A DNA stretch of 64,000 nucleotides from contig NZ_CP014504.1 in the NCBI RefSeq assembly GCF_001590605.1, forward strand, positions 4,526,001-4,590,000, written 5' to 3'. How positions within the stretch are numbered: position 1 is the stretch's first letter; each line of letters opens with the position of its first letter. This document shows positions 61,793-64,000 of the stretch, one piece after another. Source of the DNA: Pedobacter cryoconitis. GTDB taxonomy: Bacteria > Bacteroidota > Bacteroidia > Sphingobacteriales > Sphingobacteriaceae. Position numbers and translations under genes: made by a program. The notes under the pieces are model-generated. The model did no database searches. It was given only the letters and a program-made list of their open reading frames with translations, and was not told the DNA's origin.

Positions 61793-63433
61793 ATGGCAAA
61801 GCAAGTAAAATATAACGTAGAAGCCCGTGACGCCCTGAAAAGAGGTGTTGATACTTTGGCTAATGCAGTAAAAGTAACTTTAGGTCCAAAAGGACGTAAT
61901 GTAATTATTGATAAAAAATTCGGTTCACCAGCGATTACGAAAGATGGTGTTACTGTTGCAAAAGAAATTGAATTAAAAGACCCAATCGAAAACATGGGTG
62001 CTCAAATGGTTAAAGAGGTTGCTTCTAAAACTGCTGATATTGCAGGTGACGGAACAACTACTGCAACTGTATTGGCTCAGGCGATCGTTACAGCGGGTAT
62101 TAAAAACGTTGCTGCTGGTGCAAATCCAATGGATTTGAAACGCGGAATCGATAAAGCGGTTACAGCTATTGTAGCAAACTTAAAAGCTCAGTCTCAAACG
62201 GTTGGTGAAGATAACAACAAAATCAAACAGGTTGCGTCTATCTCTGCAAACAATGACGAAGTTATCGGTGCATTGATCGCTGAAGCAATGGGTAAAGTAG
62301 GTAAAGATGGTGTAATTACTGTTGAAGAAGCAAAAGGTACTGAAACTGAAGTTAAAACAGTTGAAGGTATGCAATTTGACCGTGGTTACTTATCTCCATA
62401 CTTTGTAACTAATGCTGATAAAATGGAAGCGGAATTAGAAAACGCTTACATTTTGATCTATGACAAAAAAATCAGCAACATGAAAGAATTGTTGCCAATT
62501 TTAGAGAAACAAGTTCAAACTGGTAAACCATTATTAATCATTGCTGAAGATTTAGATGGTGAAGCTTTAGCTACTTTAGTAGTAAATAAAATCCGTGGTT
62601 CTCTGAAAGTTGTTGCTGTTAAAGCTCCAGGTTTTGGTGACCGTAGAAAAGCAATGTTAGAAGATCTTGCTATCTTAACAGGTGGTACTGTAATCTCTGA
62701 AGAAAGAGGTTACAAATTAGAGAATGCTGACCTTACTTACTTAGGTACTGCTGAGAAAATCGTTGTTGATAAAGACAATACAACAATTATTAACGGTGCT
62801 GGTTCATCTGAGGATATCAAAGCCCGCGTTAACCAGATCAAAGCTCAAATCGAAACTACAACTTCTGATTACGATAAAGAAAAATTACAAGAGCGTTTGG
62901 CTAAATTAGCTGGCGGTGTTGCAGTTCTTTACGTAGGTGCAGCTTCTGAAGTAGAGATGAAAGAGAAAAAAGACCGTGTTGATGATGCTTTACATGCAAC
63001 CCGTGCGGCTGTTGAAGAAGGTATCGTTGCTGGTGGTGGTGTTGCTTTCATCCGTGCTATCGAAGCTTTAGAAGGAATGAAAGGATCTAACGAAGACGAA
63101 ACTACTGGTATCGCAATCGTTAAACGTGCTATCGAAGAGCCATTACGTCAAATCTGCCAGAATGCAGGTATTGAAGGTTCTATCGTAGTTCAAAAAGTTA
63201 AAGAAGGTAAAGGTGATTTCGGTTACAATGCCCGTACTGATGTTTATGAAAACTTAATCAGTGCAGGTGTTATCGATCCAACTAAAGTTGGTCGTGTAGC
63301 TTTAGAAAACGCAGCTTCTATCGCAGCGATGTTGTTAACAACTGAGTGCGTATTAGCTGATGATCCTGATGATAATGCAGCAGGTTCTGCTATGCCTCCT
63401 ATGGGTGGCGGTGGAATGGGCGGAATGATGTAA
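61793..63433 (+). CDS. groL: Chaperonin GroEL
   Basis: A 546-residue Cpn60 with GDGTTTATVLAQAI, the AAVEEGIVAGGGVA segment and a GGM-rich C-terminal tail (last residues GGGGMGGMM). Length is standard. It forms the double-ring chaperone with GroES in the cytosol. Codon use is strongly biased toward AAA and GAA, as expected for high expression. Confidence 0.98.
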   Translation: MAKQVKYNVEARDALKRGVDTLANAVKVTLGPKGRNVIIDKKFGSPAITKDGVTVAKEIELKDPIENMGAQMVKEVASKTADIAGDGTTTATVLAQAIVTAGIKNVAAGANPMDLKRGIDKAVTAIVANLKAQSQTVGEDNNKIKQVASISANNDEVIGALIAEAMGKVGKDGVITVEEAKGTETEVKTVEGMQFDRGYLSPYFVTNADKMEAELENAYILIYDKKISNMKELLPILEKQVQTGKPLLIIAEDLDGEALATLVVNKIRGSLKVVAVKAPGFGDRRKAMLEDLAILTGGTVISEERGYKLENADLTYLGTAEKIVVDKDNTTIINGAGSSEDIKARVNQIKAQIETTTSDYDKEKLQERLAKLAGGVAVLYVGAASEVEMKEKKDRVDDALHATRAAVEEGIVAGGGVAFIRAIEALEGMKGSNEDETTGIAIVKRAIEEPLRQICQNAGIEGSIVVQKVKEGKGDFGYNARTDVYENLISAGVIDPTKVGRVALENAASIAAMLLTTECVLADDPDDNAAGSAMPPMGGGGMGGMM

Positions 63434-63456
63434 GTCAATTCTGTTAATCTCCAATT

Positions 63457-63488
63457 AAAACCTCCAGTCTTAAAACTGGAGGTTTTTT
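63457..63488 (+). terminator. Terminator after groL
   Basis: A perfect 12-bp inverted repeat (63457-63468 with 63475-63486, 6-nt loop) followed by T residues. It lies 23 nt past the stop codon. Confidence 0.92.
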
Positions 63489-63570
63489 ACGTTTTAGAAA
63501 TTTCAATTCGTTGTAAGGCAGGTGTTTGGAAAAATAGATTCTATTTTCTAAATTCATATACCGATACAAT

Positions 63571-64000
63571 ATGAGGAAAATTTTAACTCTCTTTTTCGCT
63601 CTCTTCCTTAGTATTATATCCTTTCATTCCAAAGCTCAGCTGACTCTTGGAACGGTGGATGGAGGACCTTATACGCCAGGATCAAGCATCAGCGCCACTT
63701 TTAATATCGGCGAAAGCAGTTGTATTAAGATTGGTAATACGTTTAGCCTGGTTTTAGTGAATGCTGCCGGGAATGAAACTACAATAGGTACCTATAATGG
63801 GTTCTATTCTACTTTTGTCAACGGAGTTATACCACAGGGCACCTCAGCCGGCATGGGTTATAAATTAAGAATTAAATCTTCAAACCCAGCGTTGAATTCT
63901 GATTTATCAGCAGCTTTTGAAATTAAAGCCGGAACCCCGGTAACAGCTTCTCTTAATGCAGTCGCATCCATCATCAGTCAAAACCCCCGAACTTTTGGCT
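63571..64000 (+). CDS. Secreted beta-rich protein (C-terminus cut by window edge)
   Basis: An ATG at 63571 opens a frame that runs to the right edge (143 residues seen). A signal peptide (about 1-23, ending SKAQ) precedes an Ig-like or CARDB-like domain with repeated Gly/Ser/Asn segments and one Cys. This resembles the start of a large surface or T9SS-secreted protein, which is inference because the C-terminus is outside the window. Confidence 0.7.
   Translation, partial: MRKILTLFFALFLSIISFHSKAQLTLGTVDGGPYTPGSSISATFNIGESSCIKIGNTFSLVLVNAAGNETTIGTYNGFYSTFVNGVIPQGTSAGMGYKLRIKSSNPALNSDLSAAFEIKAGTPVTASLNAVASIISQNPRTFG

Noticed and set aside
1..64000. tRNA or rRNA genes
   Set aside because: No cloverleaf with T-loop GGTTCGA-type sequence or rRNA-like block was recognised by eye; a tRNAscan run would be decisive.

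Overview
The window looks like a chromosomal segment of a Bacteroidota bacterium of the Sphingobacteriaceae, most like Pedobacter. The reasons are low-to-moderate G+C, several TAnnTTTG-type -7 promoter elements, few recognisable Shine-Dalgarno sites, and families typical of that group (alternative complex III, DUF4251, DUF6266-like fragments, LptE next to a sigma-54 regulator). The genus is an inference. I see no tRNA, rRNA, CRISPR array, intact prophage or intact insertion sequence.

Region 1 (about 1-18.5 kb, all on the minus strand) is a respiratory supercluster. Read in the direction of transcription it encodes alternative complex III (actA-actF), cytochrome c oxidase subunits II and I, a strong terminator-like hairpin, heme A synthase, heme O synthase, two subunit III proteins, subunit IV, an SCO-like protein that has lost all its copper ligands, and small membrane proteins (DUF420, an 83-residue CxxC protein, DUF983). 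DUF2461 and an OmpA-type lipoprotein follow and run off the left edge. Together they make a quinol:cytochrome c:oxygen electron transfer chain and its heme-insertion enzymes.

Region 2 (18.7-40.9 kb) is mostly housekeeping: a deoxyhypusine-synthase-like protein, an Omp85-type barrel, a methyltransferase, a SirB1 protein, an esterase, prfB with a programmed +1 frameshift, pgi, DUF4251, glutaminyl cyclotransferase, yraN, dnaG, an SGNH hydrolase, an M20 amidohydrolase, a SPOR protein, secA and purD.

Region 3 (40.9-43.9 kb) is the only clearly accessory stretch. It holds a large perfect inverted repeat, a 10-bp tandem repeat, broken gene fragments (a nucleotidyltransferase and what may be the two ends of one surface or DUF6266-like gene), a possible 49-residue ORF, a small secreted protein and two immunity-like genes.

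Region 4 (43.8-52.6 kb) carries amino-acid related genes: an arginase-fold protein with altered metal ligands, an SDR, a phosphoserine phosphatase fused to a SerA remnant with an ACT domain, a tryptophan 2,3-dioxygenase family protein, ilvE, a DUF4377/META protein and a dipeptidyl peptidase IV. Region 5 (52.7-64 kb) has two tandem AsmA-like proteins, then the rightward run miaB, sigma-54 regulator, lptE, a TPR-like protein, secG, then groES-groEL and the start of a secreted protein.

Most of the window is ordinary core genome. I did not find a clear new defence or mobile system. The best leads are proteins that keep their operon position but have lost catalytic residues (SCO, arginase-like, CtaA His), the SerB-SerA fusion, candidate leaderless promoters, and the debris island at 41-44 kb.
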